From Bacillota bacterium (lineage in GTDB: Bacteria > Bacillota > Clostridia > Acetivibrionales > DSM-1351), in NCBI GenBank assembly GCA_023426005.1, contig JAFABO010000188.1:1-6107 (forward strand): a stretch of DNA of 6,107 nt. Direction: 5' to 3'. Position 1 is the stretch's first letter. Each line of letters opens with the position of its first letter. Under the pieces are notes generated by a model that was not told where the DNA came from, did no database searches, and saw only the letters and a list, made by a program, of their open reading frames with translations. Position numbers and translations under genes: made by a program. Shown in pieces: positions 1-4,763 of this stretch.

Positions 1-238
1 AATAAAGGTTTGAGCAATGTATGAGCTTTGATAGTTGTTCCGATACCATTGCAACAAAAGTGGGGTGGGAATACCCGATGGAATTGACGGCTATTCCTGA
101 GAAAAAATCCGTATATTTTTCACCGTCTGTGCTCCAGAGGCTTATACCCTGACCTCTTTCAAAAGCAACAGGAGTTCTTTTTCCAAATGTATTCATAAAA
201 TATTGACTATCGTATTCCTGTATATCCTTGACCAACAT
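1..238 (-). CDS. argD: Acetylornithine aminotransferase, N-terminal part (runs off left edge)
   Basis: The visible 79 codons start MLVKDIQEYDSQYFMNTFGK and continue through residues matching the N-terminus of class-III PLP aminotransferases of the ArgD family: a glycine-rich turn (RGQGISLW), the FFSGIAVNSIGYSHP segment and a terminal HCSNLY that matches the HxSNLY substrate/PLP-side motif of ArgD. Members convert N-acetylglutamate semialdehyde to N-acetylornithine with glutamate as amino donor, in the cytoplasm, directly after the ArgC step. The start is the ATG at 238-236, five bases after GGGAGG (249-244). The PLP-lysine and the C-terminal half lie outside the window, so completeness cannot be judged. 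Related aminotransferases (succinylornithine or 4-aminobutyrate types) look similar at the N-terminus, but the arg neighbours and the shared operator with argC favour ArgD. Confidence 0.93.
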   Translation of the reverse strand, partial: MLVKDIQEYDSQYFMNTFGKRTPVAFERGQGISLWSTDGEKYTDFFSGIAVNSIGYSHPTFVAMVSEQLSKLIHCSNLY

Positions 239-243
239 ATTAA

Positions 244-265
244 CCTCCCAAGCCAGTTATGGCTT
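244..265 (-). promoter_or_regulatory. argD ribosome binding site with abutting hairpin
   Basis: On the minus strand the ribosome binding site GGGAGG (249-244) is preceded immediately by a hairpin of AAGCC (265-261), a six-base loop and GGCTT (254-250). The stem ends at the base next to the binding site, so stacking could affect ribosome access. The 5-bp stem is weak and there is no proof that it regulates anything. The binding site itself is clear and fixes the argD start. Confidence 0.5.
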
Positions 266-284
266 TGACATTTTATGGCTTTGA
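257..284 (-). repeat. Perfect 12-bp direct repeat in the argD leader
   Basis: TCAAAGCCATAA (minus strand) occurs twice, at 284-273 and 268-257, separated by four bases, so the repeat period is 16 bp. Each copy carries an AAGCC that could pair with the single GGCTT (254-250) beside the argD ribosome binding site, giving two alternative hairpins. Slippage duplication is the simplest origin. A protein-binding or RNA-switch role is possible but unproven. Confidence 0.6.
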
Positions 285-297
285 GCCGCAGCGCGGC
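285..297 (-). other. GC-rich short hairpin in the argD leader
   Basis: GCCGC and GCGGC form a perfect 5-bp stem with a three-base loop, in sharp contrast to the surrounding AT-rich leader. It is not followed by a T run on either strand (the T run on the minus strand comes before it), so it is not an intrinsic terminator. It lies in the approximately 135-base untranslated leader predicted from the promoter at 381-409. Confidence 0.45.
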
Positions 298-363
298 CAC
301 AAAAAAATAATAAAATTTGTTTACTCCTCCATCCGCTGTAAGGTGAATAAAGGAAATAAAAAA

Positions 364-392
364 ACAATGTATAATTAATAATTATACATTGT
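364..392. repeat. Perfect 29-bp palindrome over the argD -10 region
   Basis: The 14 bases at 364-377 are the exact reverse complement of 379-392, with A378 as the centre. Its right half contains the argD -10 hexamer and the promoter-proximal ARG-like box (375-388). The symmetry is much longer than an 18-bp ARG box needs, so it may bind ArgR in another register or a second dimeric regulator, or mark the transcription start region, which is predicted at about position 374. An RNA hairpin formed by the early transcript would include only part of it. Confidence 0.7.
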
Positions 393-408
393 AATGCATA
401 AAGATGCA
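375..408 (-). promoter_or_regulatory. ArgR/AhrC operator of argD (two tandem ARG-like boxes)
   Basis: Compared with the core ARG box TGNATWWWWATNCA, positions 395-408 read TGCATAAAGATGCA (both arms perfect, one G in the central WWWW) and 375-388 read TTAATAATTATACA (one mismatch in the arms). The boxes are 20 bp apart centre to centre, the spacing used by hexameric ArgR on paired boxes. The same two boxes at the same spacing sit at the argC promoter, with 32 of 37 bases identical. The arginine-loaded repressor would cover both the -35 and the -10. Confidence 0.78.
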
Positions 409-409
409 A
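381..409 (-). promoter_or_regulatory. Sigma-A-type promoter of argD
   Basis: On the minus strand, TTGCAT (409-404) and TATAAT (386-381) are separated by 17 bases (403-387). The -10 is a perfect match and the -35 keeps the TTG. Transcription is predicted to start near 374, giving a leader of about 135 bases before the argD ATG. Because both hexamers lie inside ARG-like boxes, repressor and RNA polymerase should exclude each other. argD may also receive read-through from the PilZ gene, since no terminator separates them. Confidence 0.72.
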
Positions 410-434
410 TATTATAATTATATTTATTTTATTT

Positions 435-1067
435 TTAAAGATACTTATTTCTCAAGCTGCCGTATGAATCCTCAAGGGACAGAAGATATGAATACAGGCG
501 GTTGCTGTTTTCTTCTTCCATGAAATTAAACATCATGCTGTATTTATACAGGGAACCCTCTCTGGACATTCTCAGAATTTCGCCCTTTGCATATACCGAT
601 GAACTGTCCTCAAGCAGTATATTTATTTCACAGCAGGTATTCACAGGGAACTCCCTGTCCATCAGAAAGGCCACTCCCCCGAGAGAAAGATTTGATATAT
701 TGCAGTAATAACTGTCGCTGCCGTTGGAAAGGGCAGCGGGCAGACAGACATCCAGGCGGGGGAATAACCGGTGGTTTAAGTTTTCGGTAACATGATTGAT
801 TTTGACATTTATGTATGGAGAAGCAGACAGCTCTATTTTAGAAATTACACCTTTTATATTATATTCGAAATATTCATTTTTATATTTTATTTCTACATTT
901 GTGTTGGTAAAAAGGCAGGCCTTCATCAAGTCGTTTGTAAGAGGTATGCTTATAGTATCTCCGCTGCATTGGGATACAATATTCAAAGACCAGGCTGTCT
1001 GATTGAATATTCGGAAACTTATCAGGGCTCCGGGAATAATTAATTTTGAAATACATGCATTGTTCAA
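435..1067 (-). CDS. PilZ-domain c-di-GMP receptor protein (YcgR/YpfA-like)
   Basis: From the TTG start this is a 210-residue cytoplasmic protein with no signal peptide or membrane segment. The N-terminal half (roughly residues 10-75) is a beta-rich region of the YcgR/PilZN-like kind. The C-terminal half is a PilZ domain with both c-di-GMP-binding motifs: RLFPR (R100, R104; RxxxR) and NLSLGG (N126, S128, G131; D/NxSxxG). Size and domain order match B. subtilis YpfA/DgrA, which inhibits motility when bound to c-di-GMP. The target here is unknown. An upstream in-frame ATG at 1136 would give 233 residues, but it has no ribosome binding site and lies only about five bases from the predicted transcription start, while TTG 1067-1065 follows AGGAGG (1082-1077) by nine bases. 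The gene sits between argB and argD with its own promoter and has no evident link to arginine synthesis. Confidence 0.87.
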   Translation of the reverse strand: MNNACISKLIIPGALISFRIFNQTAWSLNIVSQCSGDTISIPLTNDLMKACLFTNTNVEIKYKNEYFEYNIKGVISKIELSASPYINVKINHVTENLNHRLFPRLDVCLPAALSNGSDSYYCNISNLSLGGVAFLMDREFPVNTCCEINILLEDSSSVYAKGEILRMSREGSLYKYSMMFNFMEEENSNRLYSYLLSLEDSYGSLRNKYL

Positions 1068-1076
1068 AGATTTTTG

Positions 1077-1082
1077 CCTCCT
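1077..1082 (-). promoter_or_regulatory. Ribosome binding site deciding a TTG start for the PilZ gene
   Basis: AGGAGG on the minus strand is a full anti-Shine-Dalgarno match, nine bases ahead of TTG at 1067-1065. It selects the TTG over the longer in-frame ATG at 1136, which has no such sequence. Confidence 0.82.
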
Positions 1083-1133
1083 AGAACTATATAACCGTAT
1101 TTTGCCATATTTACTACAATAAAAATGATATAA

Positions 1134-1164
1134 CATTTCTTAGTACATTATATCTTAAGAAATG
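1134..1164. repeat. 9-bp inverted repeat framing the PilZ gene -10 box
   Basis: CATTTCTTA (1134-1142) and TAAGAAATG (1156-1164) are perfect reverse complements with a 13-base spacer. The centre (1149) lies inside the TATAAT of the PilZ promoter at 1147-1152, so a dimeric protein bound here would block the promoter. It does not match an ARG box. No T run follows on the minus strand, so an argB terminator is unlikely. Confidence 0.55.
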
Positions 1165-1175
1165 CCATATCACAA
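1147..1175 (-). promoter_or_regulatory. Sigma-A-type promoter of the PilZ gene
   Basis: On the minus strand, TTGTGA (1175-1170) is followed after exactly 17 bases by a perfect TATAAT (1152-1147). Initiation is predicted near 1140, leaving a leader of about 73 bases to the TTG start. A second perfect TATAAT lies upstream (1214-1209), but its best -35 (TTGGGA) needs a 19-base spacer, so it is a weaker candidate. Confidence 0.68.
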
Positions 1176-1271
1176 TAACATAGCCAAAAATGGTACATTC
1201 TTCCCATGATTATACAGGACAGTATTTTTATTATCCCAAATGCTTATATCTCCCGCAGACTCCATATGAAT

Positions 1272-2183
1272 CTAATAGAGAGCTTCGTTTTCATGATACA
1301 GTCTTTTATCCTTCATTATCATGGTTCCGATGCCCTTGTATGTGAAAATTTCAAGCAATATGCAGTGGGGGATTCTTCCGTCAATAATATGGGTTCTTCC
1401 CACACCCTTTTCCAGGGCGTCGACACAGCCAAGAACTTTTGGAATCATTCCGCCGGCAATGACTTTTTTATCTATGAGATCATGCACTTCGTCAATTGTA
1501 AGAGCCGGAATAATACTCTCGCTTTCCCTTGAAGGCTTTACTCCCTCGACATCTGTCAAAAGCATAAGCTTCTCGGCTTTCAGGGCTGCGGCTATTTCGC
1601 CTGCAACGGTATCGGCATTTATATTGTAGCTTTCTCCGTTAGGCCCCACACCGATTGGTGCAACGACAGGTATATACTCATCTTTTGATATGAGTTCGAG
1701 AACCTTTGAGTTGATCTTTGTTATGGAACCCACATAACCGATATCCTTTAATTCTCCGTCAATTTCAGTTTTGTACTGTTCACATTCAATAAGTTTGCCG
1801 TCGATGCCGCAGAGGCCTATGGCCTTAGCTCCTTTACCATTGAGCAATGAGACTATTTCCTTATTGGTTTTGCCCACAAGTACCATCTGTGCGACCTCGA
1901 TGGTTTGGGAGTCCGTGACTCTGAGACCATTGACAAATTCACTTTTGACATCAAATTTCTGAAGAGCTTTATTGATATCCGGGCCACCGCCATGAACCAA
2001 TACCGGATTCATGCCTATATATTTTAACAGTGTGATATCATCTATTACGGAGTTTTTTAGATCGTCGTTTATCATGGCGTTGCCGCCGTATTTTATTACT
2101 ACGGTTTTTCCGTATAACTTTTGTATATAGGGTAATGCTTCAATCAGTATTTCAGCCTTTTTAATCAGATTATCATAATTCAT
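1272..2183 (-). CDS. argB: N-acetylglutamate kinase, arginine-sensitive type
   Basis: This 303-residue cytoplasmic enzyme of the amino acid kinase fold phosphorylates N-acetylglutamate with ATP, the second step of the pathway. Visible motifs: VIKYGGNAM (K31, phosphate/ATP), VHGGGP (G65-G67, acetylglutamate loop), NGLRVTD (R88, substrate carboxylate), NINAD (N187, D191) and GGMIPK (K249, transition-state lysine). An N-terminal helix precedes the kinase core, and a C-terminal HIIDGR..H..LLE....GIGTM segment (265-288) is present. These two features and the length (E. coli ArgB, which is insensitive, has about 258 residues) mark the hexameric, arginine-inhibited form, so feedback inhibition is expected. 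The start is ATG 2183-2181 behind AGGGGG with a 7-base gap; an in-frame TTG at 2201 would lie upstream of that ribosome binding site. argC ends 47 bases upstream, and the two are probably cotranscribed. Confidence 0.96.
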   Translation of the reverse strand: MNYDNLIKKAEILIEALPYIQKLYGKTVVIKYGGNAMINDDLKNSVIDDITLLKYIGMNPVLVHGGGPDINKALQKFDVKSEFVNGLRVTDSQTIEVAQMVLVGKTNKEIVSLLNGKGAKAIGLCGIDGKLIECEQYKTEIDGELKDIGYVGSITKINSKVLELISKDEYIPVVAPIGVGPNGESYNINADTVAGEIAAALKAEKLMLLTDVEGVKPSRESESIIPALTIDEVHDLIDKKVIAGGMIPKVLGCVDALEKGVGRTHIIDGRIPHCILLEIFTYKGIGTMIMKDKRLYHENEALY

Positions 2184-2230
2184 AATAAAACCCCCTGACA
2201 AATTGAATTTATAGAAAGAGACTTGCGGAT

Positions 2231-3175
2231 TTACATAAGACCGGTATCCTCTTTTAAACCCAGCATAATGTTCATGTTTTGAATTGCTGCTCCCGAGGAG
2301 CCTTTTCCGAGGTTATCCAATACCGATACCAGCATGATCTGCTCAGAATTGCCCGTAACGTATATTTCAATATAATTTGTATTGTTAACTCCGGTTGCCC
2401 CGATGAAATTATTGATGTATTCTTTTTCAGCTCCTAAAGGCATTACTTTTATAAATTTCTCCCGGCTATAGCAGTTTGTCAGAAACCCGTGGATATCTTC
2501 TTTGGATAATGGTTTTGGAAGTAACCTGGGATAGACAGGTACGCAAACAGACATACCTTTATAGTAAGGACAAACTATTGGAGAAAACAAAGGAGCATAT
2601 TTAAGACCGCTGATAACAGTCATTTCCGGTATATGCTTGTGAGTCAGGCCAAGTGCATATAACTGCGGACTTTCAAAGGGATTTCCGCCAGGGGCTTCGA
2701 ATTGGGCAATTAATTTCTTTCCGCCGCCGCTGTAGCCTGAAATTGCATGTGTAGTCACCGGATAGTCTTTTTGTACCAGCCCCTCCGAAACCAATGGATA
2801 CATAAGGCTGATAAAGCCGGTGGCATAACAGCCGGGTACCGATACTCTTGCCGAACTCTGGATTTTGGAACGGTGGTGCTCACTGAGTTCAGGAAGTCCG
2901 TATGCCCAATTGCTGTCTGTTCTGTGGGCGGTGCTGGCGTCGATTACTCTGGTCGCAGGATTGTCGATCAGTGATACGGCTTCGGCTGCGGCCGTATCCG
3001 GCAGGCAAAGAAAAACTATATCCGCCTGGTTGAGACAGTTTTTTCTTTCATTAATATCTTTTCTTTTTTCAGCATCTATTTTGAGTATGTAAAGATCATT
3101 TCTTGCGGCTAATCTTTCGTTAATCTGAAGTCCGGTTGTACCTTCACTTCCGTCTACAAAAACTTTAAATTTCAT
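2231..3175 (-). CDS. argC: N-acetyl-gamma-glutamyl-phosphate reductase, type 2
   Basis: This 314-residue cytoplasmic enzyme reduces N-acetylglutamyl phosphate to the semialdehyde with NADPH. It shows the short type-2 layout rather than the roughly 345-residue type 1: nucleotide-binding VFVDGSEGTTGLQI (residues 5-18), VIDASTAHR (77-85), the catalytic cysteine in VSVPGCYATG (C116), SGYSGGGK (146-153), the HKHIPE histidine motif (179-184) and the C-terminal DNLGKGSSGAAIQNMN (287-302). All expected key residues are present. The start is ATG 3175-3173, six bases after GGAGG; an ATG six codons further upstream (3193) lies ahead of that ribosome binding site and is not favoured. It is the first gene of the argC-argB unit and has its own ArgR-type operator. 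The type-2 form is best known from proteobacteria but also occurs in some clostridia. Confidence 0.95.
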   Translation of the reverse strand: MKFKVFVDGSEGTTGLQINERLAARNDLYILKIDAEKRKDINERKNCLNQADIVFLCLPDTAAAEAVSLIDNPATRVIDASTAHRTDSNWAYGLPELSEHHRSKIQSSARVSVPGCYATGFISLMYPLVSEGLVQKDYPVTTHAISGYSGGGKKLIAQFEAPGGNPFESPQLYALGLTHKHIPEMTVISGLKYAPLFSPIVCPYYKGMSVCVPVYPRLLPKPLSKEDIHGFLTNCYSREKFIKVMPLGAEKEYINNFIGATGVNNTNYIEIYVTGNSEQIMLVSVLDNLGKGSSGAAIQNMNIMLGLKEDTGLM

Positions 3176-3215
3176 AGTTATCCTCCAATCCATGCAGAGA
3201 CCTCATCGCTGTGAT

Positions 3216-3249
3216 TTAATAATTATACAACGCAATGCATAAAAATTCA
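3216..3249 (-). promoter_or_regulatory. ArgR/AhrC operator of argC (two tandem ARG-like boxes)
   Basis: Positions 3236-3249 read TGCATAAAAATTCA, one base from the B. subtilis-type box core TGAATAAAAATTCA and a full match to TGNATWWWWATNCA. Positions 3216-3229 read TTAATAATTATACA, identical to the proximal box at argD. The boxes are 20 bp apart centre to centre, as at argD. ArgR with arginine bound should repress argC-argB from here. No argR gene is present in the window. Confidence 0.82.
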
Positions 3250-3250
3250 A
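3222..3250 (-). promoter_or_regulatory. Sigma-A-type promoter of argC-argB
   Basis: On the minus strand, TTGAAT (3250-3245) and a perfect TATAAT (3227-3222) are separated by 17 bases. The start point is predicted near 3215, giving a leader of about 40 bases. The -35 lies inside the distal ARG-like box and the -10 inside the proximal one, the same geometry as at argD. Confidence 0.8.
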
Positions 3251-3261
3251 TAATTTATAGT

Positions 3262-3290
3262 TTGATCATACTGAATGAGTACAATATGAT
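3262..3290 (+). promoter_or_regulatory. Possible divergent promoter for the ABC ATPase
   Basis: TTGATC (3262-3267) and TATGAT (3285-3290) are 17 bases apart, matching 4/6 and 5/6 of the sigma-A consensus on the plus strand. Initiation would fall near 3297 and leave a leader of about 237 bases before the ATPase ATG. The -35 is only 11 bp from the argC -35 (3250), so the two polymerases, and ArgR on the argC operator, could interfere. No clearly better promoter was found closer to the gene; weak candidates around 3440-3480 have poor hexamers or spacing. Confidence 0.4.
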
Positions 3291-3308
3291 AATTTGGGTA
3301 ATTGATAG

Positions 3309-3362
3309 TCATAAAAAATTATGAAATGTGCATAAAAATATGTTAAAATGCATAATAAATGC
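3309..3362. repeat. Array of ARG-like half-sites phased at 20-21 bp
   Basis: Three CATAA-containing sites begin with their C at 3310, 3331 and 3351: TCATAAAAAATTATGA (3309-3324, 6-bp arms), TGCATAAAAATATG (3329-3342) and TGCATAATAAATGC (3349-3362). Their left arms match the ARG box but the right arms are degenerate. The 20-21 bp phase equals that of the two operator pairs. They may be auxiliary ArgR sites about 70-130 bp upstream of the argC promoter. AT-rich chance similarity remains possible. Confidence 0.4.
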
Positions 3363-3388
3363 CGCATGTACCCGTAAAAAACGGCATT
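3358..3388 (+). other. Hairpin in the ATPase leader
   Basis: AATGCCG (3358-3364) and CGGCATT (3382-3388) pair perfectly over 7 bp with a 17-base loop. A competing smaller hairpin, CCGT (3372-3375) with ACGG (3381-3384), shares the right arm. No T run follows on either strand, so it is not an intrinsic terminator. If the promoter at 3262-3290 is real, the hairpin is transcribed early in the ATPase leader. The remaining 3389-3517 stretch is AT-rich and shows nothing else that I can support. Confidence 0.4.
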
Positions 3389-3533
3389 ATACAAAAGTAC
3401 TAAAAGCAAAAATTTAAATTTGTTAAAAAGCAATATGGTTTGTACCAGGCTTGCAGTGTATCATATTAGTATGGAATTAATAAATACAAATTTGCGTGTA
3501 AACAAATAGCGAGTTTTGGGGAGGTAATAAAAA

Positions 3534-4652
3534 ATGGCTAATTTAAAGCTAAAGAATATTTACAAGAGATATGCAGGTGGAGTAACCGCAGTTAACGATT
3601 TCAACCTCGATATCGAGCACAATGAATTCCTCGTTCTGGTTGGACCTTCAGGTTGTGGTAAAACCACTACACTTAGGATGATCGCCGGTCTGGAAGAAAT
3701 TTCAGAAGGTGAGTTGTACATCGGAGATAAATTGGTTAATGATGTTGCTCCTAAGGATAGAGATATAGCAATGGTTTTCCAGAACTACGCATTGTATCCT
3801 CATATGACAGTTTTTGATAACATGGCTTTTGGTTTGAAACTCAGAAAGACTCCAAAGGATGAGATCAAAAAGCGTGTTAATGAAGCAGCAAAAATACTTG
3901 ATATAGAACATTTGCTTGATAGAAAGCCAAAGGCTTTGTCAGGTGGTCAGAGACAGAGGGTTGCGTTAGGCCGTGCTATAGTCCGTGAACCTAAAGTATT
4001 CTTGATGGATGAACCTCTTTCAAACCTTGATGCCAAGCTCAGAGTACAGATGAGAACTGAGATAGGAAGACTTCACAACAGACTTAACACAACATTTATA
4101 TATGTAACGCATGACCAGACAGAAGCTATGACAATGGGTACAAGAATCGTTGTTATGAAGGACGGTTACATCCAACAGGTTGATTCACCGACTTCACTCT
4201 ACGACAGACCTTGCAACCAGTTTGTTGCCACATTTATCGGCAGCCCGCAAATGAACCTTATAAACGCTGTTCTTACTCAGCGCGGTAATGATTTATACCT
4301 CGTATTCGGTAAGAGCGACATTAAAATTCCTGAAGGAAAAGCTAAGAAGCTGGAAGGTACTGATTACATCGGCAAGGAAGTTATCGTCGGTATCAGACCT
4401 GAAAATATCCATGATGAAGCTATGTATCTGGAATCAATGCCAGACAGTATCGTGGAAGCTCATGTTGACCTGGTTGAAATGCTCGGTGCTGAAACCTTCC
4501 TTTACATGATAATTGAAGGAGCTACCGCGACTACCACAGCAAGAGTTAATGCCAGATCAAAGACCAAAACCGGTGATGTTATCAAGGTTGCATTCGATGC
4601 AAACAAGATTCACATGTTCGACAAAGAAACCGAGCGTACAATTATTAACTAA
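3534..4652 (+). CDS. msmX: Carbohydrate ABC importer ATPase, MsmX/UgpC/MalK family
   Basis: This 372-residue cytoplasmic nucleotide-binding subunit would dimerise and power CUT1-type sugar importers. In order: A-loop Y13, Walker A GPSGCGKT (37-44), Q-loop Q83 in VFQNYALYPHMTV, signature LSGGQ (135-139), Walker B VFLMDE (155-160, catalytic E160), D-loop SNLDA (163-167) and H-loop H193. The C-terminal MalK-type TOBE/OB region follows, with FIGSPQMN (234-241) and GIRPENI (286-292). Length and motifs are complete. The start is fixed by GGGGAGG (3518-3524). No permease or solute-binding gene is adjacent, and a terminator follows at once, so it is a single-gene unit. This suggests a shared ATPase serving several sugar importers, as MsmX, MsmK and MsiK do. 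The substrates cannot be read from the sequence. Automatic annotation often names such proteins ugpC or malK. Confidence 0.92.
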   Translation: MANLKLKNIYKRYAGGVTAVNDFNLDIEHNEFLVLVGPSGCGKTTTLRMIAGLEEISEGELYIGDKLVNDVAPKDRDIAMVFQNYALYPHMTVFDNMAFGLKLRKTPKDEIKKRVNEAAKILDIEHLLDRKPKALSGGQRQRVALGRAIVREPKVFLMDEPLSNLDAKLRVQMRTEIGRLHNRLNTTFIYVTHDQTEAMTMGTRIVVMKDGYIQQVDSPTSLYDRPCNQFVATFIGSPQMNLINAVLTQRGNDLYLVFGKSDIKIPEGKAKKLEGTDYIGKEVIVGIRPENIHDEAMYLESMPDSIVEAHVDLVEMLGAETFLYMIIEGATATTTARVNARSKTKTGDVIKVAFDANKIHMFDKETERTIIN

Positions 4653-4664
4653 TAACAATAAAAC

Positions 4665-4696
4665 AAAAAAAGGAAAGCTTAGGCTTTCCTTTTTTT
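4665..4696 (+). terminator. Intrinsic terminator after the ABC ATPase
   Basis: GGAAAGC (4672-4678) and GCTTTCC (4683-4689) form a perfect stem with loop TTAG. Seven As (4665-4671) before it and seven Ts (4690-4696) after it extend the pairing to 14 bp. It starts 12 bases after the ATPase stop and would separate the ATPase from the MFS gene. By symmetry it could also work on the minus strand, although no minus-strand gene ends here. Confidence 0.96.
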
Positions 4697-4763
4697 ATCT
4701 TCTGACTTAGAATAGAATGATAATCAGCAGGTTTACAAAAGATAATTATTAAAGGAGTTTAAA

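Noticed and set aside
285..297. GC-rich hairpin as a terminator between the PilZ gene and argD
   Set aside because: On the minus strand the T run precedes the hairpin rather than following it, so it cannot act as an intrinsic terminator in the direction of transcription.
1068..1136. A 23-codon N-terminal extension of the PilZ protein from ATG 1136
   Set aside because: The ATG lies about five bases from the predicted transcription start and has no ribosome binding site, whereas TTG 1067 has AGGAGG nine bases upstream.
1206..1532. A 108-codon open frame on the plus strand opposite the 3' end of argB
   Set aside because: It lies mostly antisense to a clear argB coding region, its protein has no recognisable motif, and its ATG has no ribosome binding site. 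It is a shadow of argB.
3358..3388. Hairpin as an intrinsic terminator
   Set aside because: The loop is long and no T run follows on either strand.
3490..3515. A catabolite-responsive element (CcpA site) upstream of the ATPase
   Set aside because: The nearby TGTAAACAAA-like sequence does not fit the palindromic cre consensus.
3297..3533. A T-box or known riboswitch in the long leader of the ABC ATPase
   Set aside because: The conserved T-box sequence and other riboswitch cores I can recognise are absent, and there is no terminator before the gene.
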